From the NCBI RefSeq assembly GCF_014648895.1, contig NZ_BMRZ01000011.1, positions 212,033-276,032 on the forward strand: a DNA stretch of 64,000 bases, read 5' to 3'. Of the stretch, positions 44,674 through 56,242 are shown piece by piece. How positions within the stretch are numbered: position 1 is the stretch's first letter; each line of letters starts with the position of its first letter. Under the pieces are notes generated by a model. It saw only the letters and a program-made list of their open reading frames with translations. It made no database searches and was not told where the DNA came from. Source of the stretch: Streptomyces tanashiensis. Lineage in GTDB: Bacteria > Actinomycetota > Actinomycetes > Streptomycetales > Streptomycetaceae. The position numbers and the translations under genes were made by a program.

Positions 44674-45230
44674 GCGGCATGAGTGAAAAGCCTGTGGACA
44701 AGTCGGCCGGACCCGCGGTGCCCGAAGCCTCGGGCGTCGATCTCGCGCGGGTCGCGCTGCGCGCCGCCAAGGAGCAGGCGAAGGCGCGGGGCGCGGCGGC
44801 GGCGCAGAAGAAGCAGGCCCGGCGCGGCGGCGGGCTGCGCTCCGGGGCGCGCGCCGACGGACGCGACCCGATGGCGCTCGGCGCCGCGATCAACCGGCTG
44901 ATCACCGAGCGCGGCTGGGAGACCCCGGCGGCGGTCGGCGGGGTCATGGGCCGCTGGCCGCAGATCGTCGGCGAGGACCTGGCGAAGCACTGCGTACCGC
45001 TGAAGTTCGACGACGAGCCGGATGCGCGGGTGCTGACCGTGCAGTGCGACTCGACGGCGTGGGCGACACAGCTGCGGCTGCTCGCTCCGACGCTGGTCGC
45101 CCGGCTCAACGAGGACCTCGGGCACGGGACCGTGCGGATGATCAAGGTGCTGGGGCCGGGCGGTCCCCGCCGGGGGTACGGGCCGCTGCGTGCGCCGGGG
45201 TCTGTGGGGCCCGGGGACACGTACGGGTAG
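44670..45230 (+). CDS. DUF721 (DciA-like) family protein
   Basis: This protein of about 186 residues has an N-terminal Lys/Ala-rich coiled segment and the DUF721 domain (about 65–150: AINRLITERGWETPAAVGGVMGRWPQIVGEDLAKHCVPLKFDD, ACDSTAWATQLRLL-like CDSTAWATQL). DUF721 includes DciA, the loader of DnaB helicase in bacteria lacking DnaC, so this could be the loader for the dnaB encoded here. GTG 44670 overlaps the recF stop codon; ATG 44679 is the alternative start. An exact DnaA box (TGTGGACAA) occurs at 44693–44701 within the coding start. Confidence 0.9.
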   Translation: MSGMSEKPVDKSAGPAVPEASGVDLARVALRAAKEQAKARGAAAAQKKQARRGGGLRSGARADGRDPMALGAAINRLITERGWETPAAVGGVMGRWPQIVGEDLAKHCVPLKFDDEPDARVLTVQCDSTAWATQLRLLAPTLVARLNEDLGHGTVRMIKVLGPGGPRRGYGPLRAPGSVGPGDTYG

Positions 45231-45620
45231 TACGGGGCGGTCCTCGGGGTGCGGGTCCAAGCAGGTCGGGCGCCGTGCGCGGGGGCGTTGTGCCCACCCG
45301 TTCCGCCCTGCGGAACGTATGCCCACAACGCGGTGCCGAAGTACGCCCACGACGCCTGCGGCCGACGTGCCCACTGGCCGTCACAGCCCGAAGCGCTGGG
45401 TGGCCGTCAGGGGGCTCTGGAGCCCCTATCCGAATATGGGGAGTCGTCTCGCTCCCGCTCAGGGCGGCACATGCGGACTCAGGTACCGGCAAACCCCCAT
45501 GACTGTCAGCGCTACCGGTAGACTGGGAGACAATCCCGCCACCCTGCGGAACATGTCGAACGACGCAGCCGCTCCCGTATGCCCGGAGAACGGCCTGTGC
45601 TGTGCCAGAAAGGGCGCTTC
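45231..45620 (+). promoter_or_regulatory. gyrB upstream region
   Basis: This 390-bp spacer has no gene that I can support. A TAGACT hexamer at 45519–45524 resembles a HrdB-type -10 box, but no well-placed -35 is evident. gyrB promoters are supercoiling-sensitive in Streptomyces, so the control region should lie here. Confidence 0.4.
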
Positions 45621-47627
45621 GTGGCCGATTCCGGCGACCCCAACGAGAACAACCAGTACACCGCCAGCAACATCCAGGTACTCGAGGGCCTGGATGCCGT
45701 GCGCAAGCGCCCTGGCATGTACATCGGCTCGACCGGTGAGCGCGGCCTGCACCACATGGTGCAGGAGGTCGTCGACAACTCGGTCGACGAAGCCCTGGCC
45801 GGCCACGCCGACACCATCGACGTGACGATCCTGGCCGACGGCGCCGTGCGCGTCGTCGACAACGGCCGTGGCATCCCGGTGGGCATCGTGGCCTCCGAGG
45901 GCAAGCCGGCCGTCGAGGTCGTGCTGACCGTGCTGCACGCCGGCGGCAAGTTCGGCGGTGGCGGTTACGCCGTCTCCGGCGGTCTGCACGGTGTCGGTGT
46001 GTCCGTCGTGAACGCCCTGTCCACCAAGGTCTCCGTCGAGATCAAGACGGACGGCCACCGCTGGACGCAGGACTACAAGATGGGCGCCCCGACCGCGCCC
46101 CTCGCGCAGCACGAGGCGACCGACGAGACCGGCACCTCGGTCACGTTCTGGGCCGACCCGGACATCTTCGAGACGACCGAGTACTCCTTCGAGACGCTCT
46201 CGCGGCGCTTCCAGGAGATGGCCTTCCTCAACAAGGGCCTGACGATCACGCTCACCGACGAGCGCGAGTCCGCGAAGGCGACCGTCGGCGCCGACGACCC
46301 GGACGCCGAGGCGGCCGCCACGCAGGCCGCGCGCACGGTCAGGTACCACTACGAGGGCGGCATCGTCGACTTCGTGAAGTACCTCAACTCGCGCAAGGGC
46401 GAGCTGATCCACCCCACGGTGATCGACCTCGAGGCCGAGGACAAGGACAAGGCCCTCTCCCTCGAAGTCGCGATGCAGTGGAACAGCGGCTACAGCGAGG
46501 GCGTGTACTCCTTCGCCAACATCATCCACACCCACGAGGGCGGCACGCACGAGGAGGGCTTCCGTGCGGCGCTGACCTCGCTGATCAACAAGTACGCGCG
46601 CGACAAGAAGCTGCTCCGCGAGAAGGACGACAACCTCACGGGCGACGACATCCGCGAGGGTCTGACGGCGATCATCTCGGTCAAGCTGAGCGAGCCGCAG
46701 TTCGAGGGCCAGACCAAGACCAAGCTGGGCAACACGGAGGTCAAGACCTTCGTCCAGAGGGCGGTCTACGAGCACCTCAACGACTGGCTGGACCGCAACC
46801 CGATCGAGGCCGCGGACATCATCCGCAAGTCGATCCAGGCCGCCACCGCGCGCGTGGCCGCGCGCAAGGCGCGCGACCTGACCCGTCGCAAGGGCCTTCT
46901 GGAGTCGGCGTCGCTGCCGGGCAAGCTGTCCGACTGCCAGTCGAACGACCCGTCCAAGTGCGAGATCTTCATCGTCGAGGGTGACTCCGCCGGCGGCTCG
47001 GCCAAGTCCGGCCGCAACCCGATGTACCAGGCCATCCTGCCGATCCGCGGCAAGATCCTGAACGTCGAGAAGGCCCGGATCGACAAGATCCTGCAGAACA
47101 CCGAGGTCCAGGCGCTGATCTCCGCCTTCGGCACCGGTGTGCACGAGGACTTCGACATCGAGAAGCTCCGCTATCACAAGATCATCCTGATGGCGGACGC
47201 CGACGTCGACGGCCAGCACATCAACACCCTGCTGCTGACCTTCCTCTTCCGCTTCATGCGGCCCCTGGTCGAGGCCGGTCACGTCTACCTCTCCCGCCCG
47301 CCGCTCTACAAGATCAAGTGGGGCCGGGACGACTTCGAGTACGCGTACTCGGACCGGGAGCGGGACGCGCTCGTCGAGCTGGGCAAGCAGAACGGCAAGC
47401 GGATCAAGGAAGACTCGATCCAGCGCTTCAAGGGTCTCGGCGAGATGAACGCCGAGGAGCTGCGCGTCACCACCATGGACGTCGAGCACCGCGTGCTCGG
47501 CCAGGTCACCCTGGACGACGCCGCGCAGGCCGACGACCTGTTCTCGGTGCTGATGGGCGAGGACGTCGAGGCACGCCGCTCGTTCATCCAGCGCAACGCC
47601 AAGGACGTTCGCTTCCTCGACATCTGA
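45621..47627 (+). CDS. gyrB: DNA gyrase subunit B
   Basis: This 668-residue protein is the ATPase subunit of gyrase. The GHKL ATPase has DNSVDEALAGHAD and the GGGGYAVSGGLHGVGVSVVNAL lid. The TOPRIM domain has EGDSAGGSAKSGR, PIRGKILNVEKAR and MADADVDGQHI. GTG 45621 (VADSGDPNENNQ) with AAAGGGC upstream is preferred; ATG 45579 would add 14 residues. gyrA follows 41 bp downstream. Confidence 0.97.
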   Translation: MADSGDPNENNQYTASNIQVLEGLDAVRKRPGMYIGSTGERGLHHMVQEVVDNSVDEALAGHADTIDVTILADGAVRVVDNGRGIPVGIVASEGKPAVEVVLTVLHAGGKFGGGGYAVSGGLHGVGVSVVNALSTKVSVEIKTDGHRWTQDYKMGAPTAPLAQHEATDETGTSVTFWADPDIFETTEYSFETLSRRFQEMAFLNKGLTITLTDERESAKATVGADDPDAEAAATQAARTVRYHYEGGIVDFVKYLNSRKGELIHPTVIDLEAEDKDKALSLEVAMQWNSGYSEGVYSFANIIHTHEGGTHEEGFRAALTSLINKYARDKKLLREKDDNLTGDDIREGLTAIISVKLSEPQFEGQTKTKLGNTEVKTFVQRAVYEHLNDWLDRNPIEAADIIRKSIQAATARVAARKARDLTRRKGLLESASLPGKLSDCQSNDPSKCEIFIVEGDSAGGSAKSGRNPMYQAILPIRGKILNVEKARIDKILQNTEVQALISAFGTGVHEDFDIEKLRYHKIILMADADVDGQHINTLLLTFLFRFMRPLVEAGHVYLSRPPLYKIKWGRDDFEYAYSDRERDALVELGKQNGKRIKEDSIQRFKGLGEMNAEELRVTTMDVEHRVLGQVTLDDAAQADDLFSVLMGEDVEARRSFIQRNAKDVRFLDI

Positions 47628-47668
47628 GTCGGTCTCAGCTGACCGTACGAAAGGACTGACGACCAGCA

Positions 47669-50272
<2,604 letters not shown>

Positions 50273-50276
50273 GAGC

Positions 50277-50942
50277 GTGAGTGGAGCCACGGGCGCCGGA
50301 TCGGCGGCTGCCGGAGCTTCTGCTGGTGCTGGAGCGAACGGCGCCCGTGGCTCCGCCACGGACTCCCAGGGGGTTGCGGTGACGGACACTCGGGGGCAGC
50401 AGCCCTCGTACGAGACGTACAACGGGCCGCTGCCCGGCGAGCGCGCGGGCGCGCAGCAGCCGGGCGGGCCCTACCACCCGCCGCAGGCGTACGGCGCCCC
50501 GGCGGGCGGCACGGCGGGCGGGCAGAGCGGGGCCGTGCGCCGGCCGCGTACCGGGGCGCGCACGACGCCCAGGACGCGCAAGGCGCGGCTGCGGGTGGCC
50601 AAGGCCGATCCGTGGTCGGTGATGAAGGTGAGCTTCCTGCTCTCCATCGCGCTGGGCATCTGCACGATCGTGGCCGCGGCGGTGCTGTGGATGGTCATGG
50701 ACGCCATGGGCGTCTTCTCGACGGTCGGCGGCACGATCAGCGAGGCCACGGGCTCGAACGAGTCCAACGGCTTCGACCTGCAGTCGTTCCTGTCGCTGCC
50801 GCGGGTGCTGATGTTCACCTCGGTGATCGCCGTGATCGATGTGGTCCTGATGACCGCGCTCGCGACGCTGGGCGCCTTCATCTACAACCTGTCGGCCGGT
50901 TTCGTGGGCGGTGTCGAGCTGACGCTGGCCGAGGACGAGTGA
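50277..50942 (+). CDS. DUF3566 membrane protein
   Basis: This 221-residue protein has a Gly/Pro-rich disordered N-terminus (about 115 residues) and a DUF3566 domain with two membrane helices (VMKVSFLLSIALGICTIVAAAVLWMVMD and LMFTSVIAVIDVVLMTALATLGAFIYNL). GTG 50277 is 4 bp after the gyrA stop codon, so it is translationally linked to gyrA. It is conserved next to gyrA in actinobacteria. In mycobacteria the equivalent is the membrane protein CwsA-region neighbour set; the function here is unknown. Confidence 0.88.
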   Translation: MSGATGAGSAAAGASAGAGANGARGSATDSQGVAVTDTRGQQPSYETYNGPLPGERAGAQQPGGPYHPPQAYGAPAGGTAGGQSGAVRRPRTGARTTPRTRKARLRVAKADPWSVMKVSFLLSIALGICTIVAAAVLWMVMDAMGVFSTVGGTISEATGSNESNGFDLQSFLSLPRVLMFTSVIAVIDVVLMTALATLGAFIYNLSAGFVGGVELTLAEDE

Positions 50943-51041
50943 TGTGCGCGGGGGCCGGGCGGGTAACCGATTTTGGGACTGGCCCCCACGTGCGCTAATG
51001 TTCAGGAGTCAGCGCGCGGGACACACACCGCAAAGCGCGGC

Positions 51042-51115
51042 GGGGCTATAGCTCAGTTGGTTAGAGCGCATCCCTGATAAGGATGAGGCCACAGGTTCAA
51101 ATCCTGTTAGCCCCA
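51042..51115 (+). tRNA. tRNA-Ile (GAU)
   Basis: This 74-nt cloverleaf starts GGGGCTATAGCTCAGTTGG. The anticodon loop is CTGATAA with GAT at 51076–51078, the T arm is CAGGTTCAAATCCTG, and the acceptor stem GGGGCTA pairs with TAGCCCC. The 3' CCA is not encoded. Confidence 0.98.
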
Positions 51116-51120
51116 CAGTT

Positions 51121-51159
51121 CAGATCGACCCGGACGGTTCCTCCGTCCGGGTCGATCTG
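51121..51159 (+). terminator. Terminator after tRNA-Ile
   Basis: CAGATCGACCCGGACGG pairs with CCGTCCGGGTCGATCTG around TTCCT, followed by TTTGTG. It forms a very strong hairpin. Confidence 0.9.
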
Positions 51160-51262
51160 TTTGTGTGAGGTTTGAAGCCCGCACAGGTCACCGATCGGTA
51201 TCGGTCGATGTGTAGAGTGGGCGTCAGAAGTCTCCTACGTCAACGAAAGACGAGGTCGCGCG

Positions 51263-51397
51263 GTGAAGAAGCTTCTCCTGGTCGCACTGGCCGCCATCGG
51301 CGGGCTCCTCGTGTACCGCCAGATCCAGGCGGATCGCGCCGAGCAGGACCTGTGGACGGAGGCGACCGACTCCGTGCCCGCAGGTTCCGGTGTCTGA
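51263..51397 (+). CDS. DLW-39 family small protein
   Basis: This 44-residue protein starts at GTG (MKKLLLVALAAIGGLLVYRQ) and has one N-terminal hydrophobic segment followed by RAEQDLWTEATD. The DLW motif at residues 29–31 names the family, found near gyrA in actinomycetes. Function is unknown. GAGG lies upstream, and a hairpin follows 24 bp after the stop codon. Confidence 0.9.
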   Translation: MKKLLLVALAAIGGLLVYRQIQADRAEQDLWTEATDSVPAGSGV

Positions 51398-51420
51398 GAG
51401 ACACACACACACTGTGGGTG

Positions 51421-51454
51421 AAGCCCCGGCAGCGCGTCAGCGCCGCCGGGGTTT
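51421..51454 (+). terminator. Terminator after DLW-39 gene
   Basis: CCCCGGC-A-GCGC pairs with GCGC-C-GCCGGGG around GTCA, flanked by AAG and TTTC. Confidence 0.8.
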
Positions 51455-51555
51455 CGCTGTTCCAGGACCGTGACACGGGCTCCCTTGAGTTCGCCAGCGC
51501 AAATCACTAGCTTGCTAAAGCAAAGTTGAGTGAGCGCGAACAAGGGGGGACAGCT

Positions 51556-53481
51556 GTGAGAGTTCGACTTCTTCGACTTCGACGGGGCATCGCGGGAGGG
51601 ACGGTCGCCGGGCTCTGCGCCCTGCTGCTCGCACCCGCCCCTGCGGCGGTCGCCGAGACCGGGCGGGAGCCCGGCGGGGGCAGCCTCGTCATGGTGCTCG
51701 ACTCCTCCGGATCCATGGCCGACCCGGTGGGCGGCGGCGAGGACCCCGGGCGTACGAGGATGGCGGCGGCCCGCGACGCGGTCGGGACCGTCGTCGACGG
51801 CCTCCCCGACGGCCACCCCACCGGACTGCGCGTCTACGGCGCCGACCGGACGAGCGGCTGCACCGACACCCGGCTCGTGCGCCCGGTCGCCCCGCTCGAC
51901 CGGGCCGGCCTCAAGGCGGCCGTGGCCGCCCTCGCGCCCAAGGGGGACACCCCCATCGGGCTCTCGCTGCGCAAGGCCGCGGCAGACCTGCCCGCACCGC
52001 CTCCCGGAGCCATCACGACCCGCACGATCCTGCTGATCTCGGACGGCGAGGACACCTGCGGCACCCCGCAGCCCTGCGAGGTCGCCGCCGAGCTCGCCCG
52101 CCAGGGCATCGGGCTGCGCATCGACACCGTCGGCTTCCAGGTGAAGGGCAAGGCCCGGGAGCAGCTGGAGTGTGTCGCCGAGGCCGGCAACGGTCGCTAC
52201 TACGACGCGCCCGACGCCGACGCGCTCGCCCGCCAGCTCCAGCGGGCCGCCCGCCTCTCCGCGGACGGCTACCGGCTGCGCGGCACCAGGATCGAGGGCA
52301 CGTCCACCAGGGACGGCGCGCCCGCCCTGCCGCCCGGCCAGTACCTCGACACCATCGGGCCCGGCGAGAAGCGCTACTACGCGGTCGACATGGACGACGC
52401 CTCCACCGTGAACCTCGCCGCCACGGCCGTACCGCAGCCGGGGGCGGCGGTGGACACCGTCGACAAACTGGCGACGACCATCGTCTGGGTCTCGGGCATC
52501 GGCGACGAAGGGGGCTGCGCGACGCGGACCCAGATCTTCCACCAGGACGAGGGCGCCGTCCCGCTGACCTCGGCCGTCTCCCGTATCCCCACCGAGAAGC
52601 GGTACTCCACCTGCGACAACGCCGGACGGTACTGGCTGCGCGTCGTGAGGGAGAGCAAGCCGGGCTCGGACGCGGCCCGCTGGCCCCTGGAGATCGTCCA
52701 CGGCGTCGAGAAGCCGCTGCCCGCCGGGACCGTCCCGGCACCCTCGCAGCCCGAGTACGGGGCCGGCGGCCCGGAGGCCGCCCTGCCCACCGGCGACCCG
52801 AAGGACGTCCGGGGCGGCACCGGCTTCAACGACGCGAAGGAACTCGGCACCGGCGTCTTCCGCGACCGGCTGCTGCCCTCCGAGACCGTCTGGTTCAAGG
52901 TGCCGGTCGGCTGGGGCCAGCAGCTGCGCTACGACGTCGAGTTCGCCGACGAGCCCACCGTCGACGGATCCGGCTCCACCGCCCGCTCGTACGGCGGCAC
53001 CGAGGTCTACACCCCGTCCCGGCACCCCGTCGGCACCGGTACCGGCGTCTTCACCTCCCGGACCGCCTACACCGGGGAGCGGGCCGCGCTGAAGATGGGC
53101 ACGGTCCCCGTCACCTGGTCCAACCGCTACGAGGCCGACCCGAACGTGGTCGCGACGAGCACGCCCGGCAGCCACTACATCGCCGTCACCCTCGGCGCCG
53201 ACGCGGCCGGGATCGCCCGGAACCCCGAGATCGCCGTCGTCCTGCGGATCGCCGTTCTCGGCGACGAAAAGGCCGGACCCGAGCACCACGCGCGCGTGAA
53301 GGCCCCCGCGAAGCAGGACGAATCCACCGCGCGGGCGGACACCGGAGGTGCGGGCGGGGCAGGATGGACCGGCACCACGGCCGTCGCGGTGGGCGGCGGG
53401 GCGCTGGTGCTGCTCGCCGGGGTGCTCATCGCCCTCGGGCGGGCGCGGCGCAGGGCGGGAAGGGACGGGAGAGACGCGTGA
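51556..53481 (+). CDS. Secreted, membrane-anchored von Willebrand factor A domain protein
   Basis: This 641-residue protein has a signal peptide (RRGIAGGTVAGLCALLLAPAPAAVA) and a VWA domain with MIDAS start VLDSSGSMAD (about residue 50) running to about 230. A large extracellular region follows, with a C-terminal membrane helix (TAVAVGGGALVLLAGVLIALG). Cysteine pairs in the VWA and middle part suggest disulfides. GTG 51556 is preferred, as AAGGGGGGA lies upstream. The next gene overlaps it by 4 nt and shares a homologous segment (VPVGWGQQLRYDVEF here), so the two products probably work together. Role unknown. Confidence 0.87.
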   Translation: MRVRLLRLRRGIAGGTVAGLCALLLAPAPAAVAETGREPGGGSLVMVLDSSGSMADPVGGGEDPGRTRMAAARDAVGTVVDGLPDGHPTGLRVYGADRTSGCTDTRLVRPVAPLDRAGLKAAVAALAPKGDTPIGLSLRKAAADLPAPPPGAITTRTILLISDGEDTCGTPQPCEVAAELARQGIGLRIDTVGFQVKGKAREQLECVAEAGNGRYYDAPDADALARQLQRAARLSADGYRLRGTRIEGTSTRDGAPALPPGQYLDTIGPGEKRYYAVDMDDASTVNLAATAVPQPGAAVDTVDKLATTIVWVSGIGDEGGCATRTQIFHQDEGAVPLTSAVSRIPTEKRYSTCDNAGRYWLRVVRESKPGSDAARWPLEIVHGVEKPLPAGTVPAPSQPEYGAGGPEAALPTGDPKDVRGGTGFNDAKELGTGVFRDRLLPSETVWFKVPVGWGQQLRYDVEFADEPTVDGSGSTARSYGGTEVYTPSRHPVGTGTGVFTSRTAYTGERAALKMGTVPVTWSNRYEADPNVVATSTPGSHYIAVTLGADAAGIARNPEIAVVLRIAVLGDEKAGPEHHARVKAPAKQDESTARADTGGAGGAGWTGTTAVAVGGGALVLLAGVLIALGRARRRAGRDGRDA

Positions 53482-54782
53482 GCACGCAGGCCGGCAGGCG
53501 GACCGGGATCGGCCGGAGGGCGGGTGCCCTGATCGCGGCGGCCGCGGCCGTGGGCGCGGTGACGGCACTGCCCGTCCAGGCCCGGGCGGCCGAAGGCACC
53601 GAAGGGGCGGCCGTACCGCCGTACGCCTTCGACGGCTCGGCCCAGCGGATCCAGGGCGCCGCCTCCAGCCTCGACGCGAAGGCCCTGAAGACCGGCCAGA
53701 CGTACCGGGACACCCTCAAGAAGGACGGCAAGCTCCACTACCGGGTCGACCTCGACTCGAAGCGGAACACCTACGTCTCCGTCGTCGCCGTCCCCAAGCC
53801 GGGCGGCAAGGTCGAGTACGGCGACGGCTTCAAGGTCAGCATCCAGGACAACTCCGGAGCCGACTGCGGCTACCAGGACGTCGACTTCGGCTCCGGGCAG
53901 TACGCCAGGCCGCTCGCCGCCTACGCCCGACGGATCGTCGACCCGGACTCCTCCAGCTGCCAGAAGCAGGGCGCCTACTACGTGCTCGTCGAGCGCGAGT
54001 CGGCGGCCACCTCCACCCCGGACGACTGGGAACTGGAGCTCCGGTACGTCACCGAGCCCCTGCTCAAGCAGGCGGGCCCCAGCGCCCTGCCCGAGGCCTG
54101 GCCCTCGGCCACGCCCGCCCCGCCCGCAGGAGGCCCGCAGAAGCGGCAGGGCGGCGCCGGGTTCCACGAGGCCGTCTCGCTGCGCGAGGGCGAGTGGCGG
54201 GCCGACATCCGGCCCGGCCAGACGCTCTTCTACCGGGTGCCCGTGGACTGGGGACAGCAGCTCTTCGCCGGCGCGGAACTGGGCAGCGGCAAAGAGGGGG
54301 ACTCCGTGAGCAACGCGCTCACCCTCTCGCTCGACAACCCGGCCTTCGGCTTCGTCGACATGAACACGGTGCGCTACGACGGGAAGCCGGCGGCGCTGGC
54401 ACTCGACCCGCTGCGGCCGGTGGCACACGAGAACCGCACCTCGTACGAGGAGGCCACCAGCGGCATGCGGTTCGCCGGCTGGTACTACCTGTCGGCGACG
54501 CTGAGCCCCGACATGGCCGCCGAGTACGGCGACGGGCCGGTGCCGCTGACGCTCCGGGTGAACGTCGAGGGCAGCCCCGGGCGGGCTCCCGCGTACGACG
54601 GGGACCCCGGGATGTTCTCGGTGACGGCGGACGACCGGGAGGCCGCGGCGAACGGCGCCAGCGGCGCCTCGGTCACGGCGAACGGCACCATGAAGGTCCT
54701 CGCGGCGGCCGGCATCGGCATCGGGACCGTGCTGCTGCTCGGGCTCGGGACCTGGACCCTGCTGGCCCGGCGGCGGGCCTGA
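53478..54782 (+). CDS. Secreted, membrane-anchored partner of the VWA protein
   Basis: This 434-residue protein begins at a GTG overlapping the previous stop codon (GTGA). It has a signal peptide (GALIAAAAAVGAVTALPVQARA), a middle region with a Cys pair (DCGYQDVDFG...SSSCQKQG) and a C-terminal membrane helix (VLAAAGIGIGTVLLLGLGTWTLL) with a short basic end. VPVDWGQQLFAGAEL near residue 255 matches VPVGWGQQLRYDVEF of the VWA protein, and GGAGFHEAVSL matches GGTGFNDAKEL. The pair therefore share a domain by duplication. It lacks the VWA domain. Function unknown. Confidence 0.85.
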   Translation: MSTQAGRRTGIGRRAGALIAAAAAVGAVTALPVQARAAEGTEGAAVPPYAFDGSAQRIQGAASSLDAKALKTGQTYRDTLKKDGKLHYRVDLDSKRNTYVSVVAVPKPGGKVEYGDGFKVSIQDNSGADCGYQDVDFGSGQYARPLAAYARRIVDPDSSSCQKQGAYYVLVERESAATSTPDDWELELRYVTEPLLKQAGPSALPEAWPSATPAPPAGGPQKRQGGAGFHEAVSLREGEWRADIRPGQTLFYRVPVDWGQQLFAGAELGSGKEGDSVSNALTLSLDNPAFGFVDMNTVRYDGKPAALALDPLRPVAHENRTSYEEATSGMRFAGWYYLSATLSPDMAAEYGDGPVPLTLRVNVEGSPGRAPAYDGDPGMFSVTADDREAAANGASGASVTANGTMKVLAAAGIGIGTVLLLGLGTWTLLARRRA

Positions 54783-54783
54783 G

Positions 54784-56175
54784 TCAGATCTGCGTCAGGG
54801 CCCAGAAACCGACCGCGAGCGACACCAGCGCGAGCAGGAGCACCGGGACCGTCACCTTCGGGGGCGGTCCCGGTCGGCGTACGGGGGCGAGCCGCGTGGG
54901 CGCGGTGTGCGGGGCGGGAACCTGATCGGGTCGAGCGGTGTATGGATGAGTGGGGGCTTGTCCGTACGGCGCCGCGGAGGTGGGCGCCTGCTCGAAGGAG
55001 GGGGTCGGGTGCGTGACCGGCGGAGGCAGGTGGAAGCTGCCCGTCTCGGAGGGCCCGGGCAGCGGCGCGGGCGCCGGGACGGGGGTGTGGGCCGTGGGCT
55101 GGTACGCCTGGTAGGGCTGGTGCTGTGGCTGCGCGGGCTGGGTGGGCTGTGCGGGCAGTGGAGCGGGCTGGGCGGCCGCCATGGGCTGTACGGGCTGTTC
55201 CTGGGCCGGTACGGGCGTGGGGGCAGGGGCCGGCGCGGCGAGCTCCGCGGTGGCGGGGCTTGCGTGGCCGGCGGAGCTCGCGGGGCCTGTGGGGTTTGTG
55301 GGGCCTTCGGGGCCGAAGCCGGTCGGCAGCGGGCCGAGTTGGTCGAAGATCTCGACCGGCTCCTCGTCGGGGCCCGGCTCGGGCAGCATCTCGACGGCGG
55401 CGCTCAGCGCCTTGCGCGCTCCCGTGGCCGTCCGGAAGCGGGCCTGCGGATCGGGCTGGAGCAGACCGGCGAGCACCTGCCACAGGGGCTCGGGGATGCC
55501 CTCCGGCGCACCCGGCGTCCCGTGCGCGAGGAAGTGCTCGACCAGGGCCTGGGAGTCCGGCTTGCGGCCCTGGAGCAGATAGAGCGCGACCAGGCCGACG
55601 GCGAAGAGGTCGGCGGTGAAGTCCGGCTCGGCGCCGAGGAGCTGCTCGGGCGCGAAGTAACCGGGCGTCCCCACCACATAGTTGGTCTCGGTGAGGCGGG
55701 GTTCGCCCTTGCGCATGGAGATGCCGAAGTCGGACAGCCGCAGATGCGGCCGCCCGGTTCCGGTGACCTCCATGAGGATGTTCGCGGGCTTGATGTCGCG
55801 GTGCACGACCCCCTCGGCGTGCACCGTGGCCAGACCCGAGAGCAGCTGGTCGAGCAGCGCGCAGACGAAGCGGGGCGGCAGCGGACCGTAGTCCCCGATC
55901 ACGTGCGCCAGCGAGCCGCCGGCCACCAGGTCCATGGTGAAGAGGACCTTGTCGTCGTCGGCGGCCCAGCTGGCCGGCGCGAGGACGTGCGGATGGTCGA
56001 TCCGCAGCGCCTGCTCGCGCACGAAGCGGAGCAGTGTGTGCGCGTCGCTCTGCAGGAGCACCTTGGCCGCGACATAGCGGCGGCGCCGGTGGTCCCAGGC
56101 ACGCCAGACCGCTCCCGCCCCGCCACGTCCGATCGGGTCGATCAGCTCGTACCGACCAGCGAAGACCTCACCCAT
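54784..56175 (-). CDS. Ser/Thr protein kinase (Hanks type) with C-terminal membrane helix
   Basis: This 463-residue protein has an intact kinase domain (about 5–265): GRGGAGAVWRAWD loop, VAAKVLL lysine, HRDIKPANIL, DFGIS and GTPGYFAPEQLLG. A Pro/Ala/Gln-rich linker of about 180 residues follows, ending in one membrane helix (VPVLLLALVSLAVGFWALTQI) at the C-terminus. No extracellular sensor domain follows, so signals must arrive through the cytoplasm or the membrane. ATG 56175 is chosen over a longer frame. It lies downstream of an HTH regulator on the same strand. Confidence 0.93.
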   Translation of the reverse strand: MGEVFAGRYELIDPIGRGGAGAVWRAWDHRRRRYVAAKVLLQSDAHTLLRFVREQALRIDHPHVLAPASWAADDDKVLFTMDLVAGGSLAHVIGDYGPLPPRFVCALLDQLLSGLATVHAEGVVHRDIKPANILMEVTGTGRPHLRLSDFGISMRKGEPRLTETNYVVGTPGYFAPEQLLGAEPDFTADLFAVGLVALYLLQGRKPDSQALVEHFLAHGTPGAPEGIPEPLWQVLAGLLQPDPQARFRTATGARKALSAAVEMLPEPGPDEEPVEIFDQLGPLPTGFGPEGPTNPTGPASSAGHASPATAELAAPAPAPTPVPAQEQPVQPMAAAQPAPLPAQPTQPAQPQHQPYQAYQPTAHTPVPAPAPLPGPSETGSFHLPPPVTHPTPSFEQAPTSAAPYGQAPTHPYTARPDQVPAPHTAPTRLAPVRRPGPPPKVTVPVLLLALVSLAVGFWALTQI

Positions 56176-56242
56176 CGCGCTGCGCCCGCTCCCCGTGTGC
56201 GTCGTCGTCTCTCGACGGTCCCGGCCGGCTGCCGGACCCGCG

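Noticed and set aside
45500..45524. Full -35/-10 promoter for gyrB
   Set aside because: TAGACT is present, but the nearest TGACTG is only 13 bp upstream, too close for a standard promoter.
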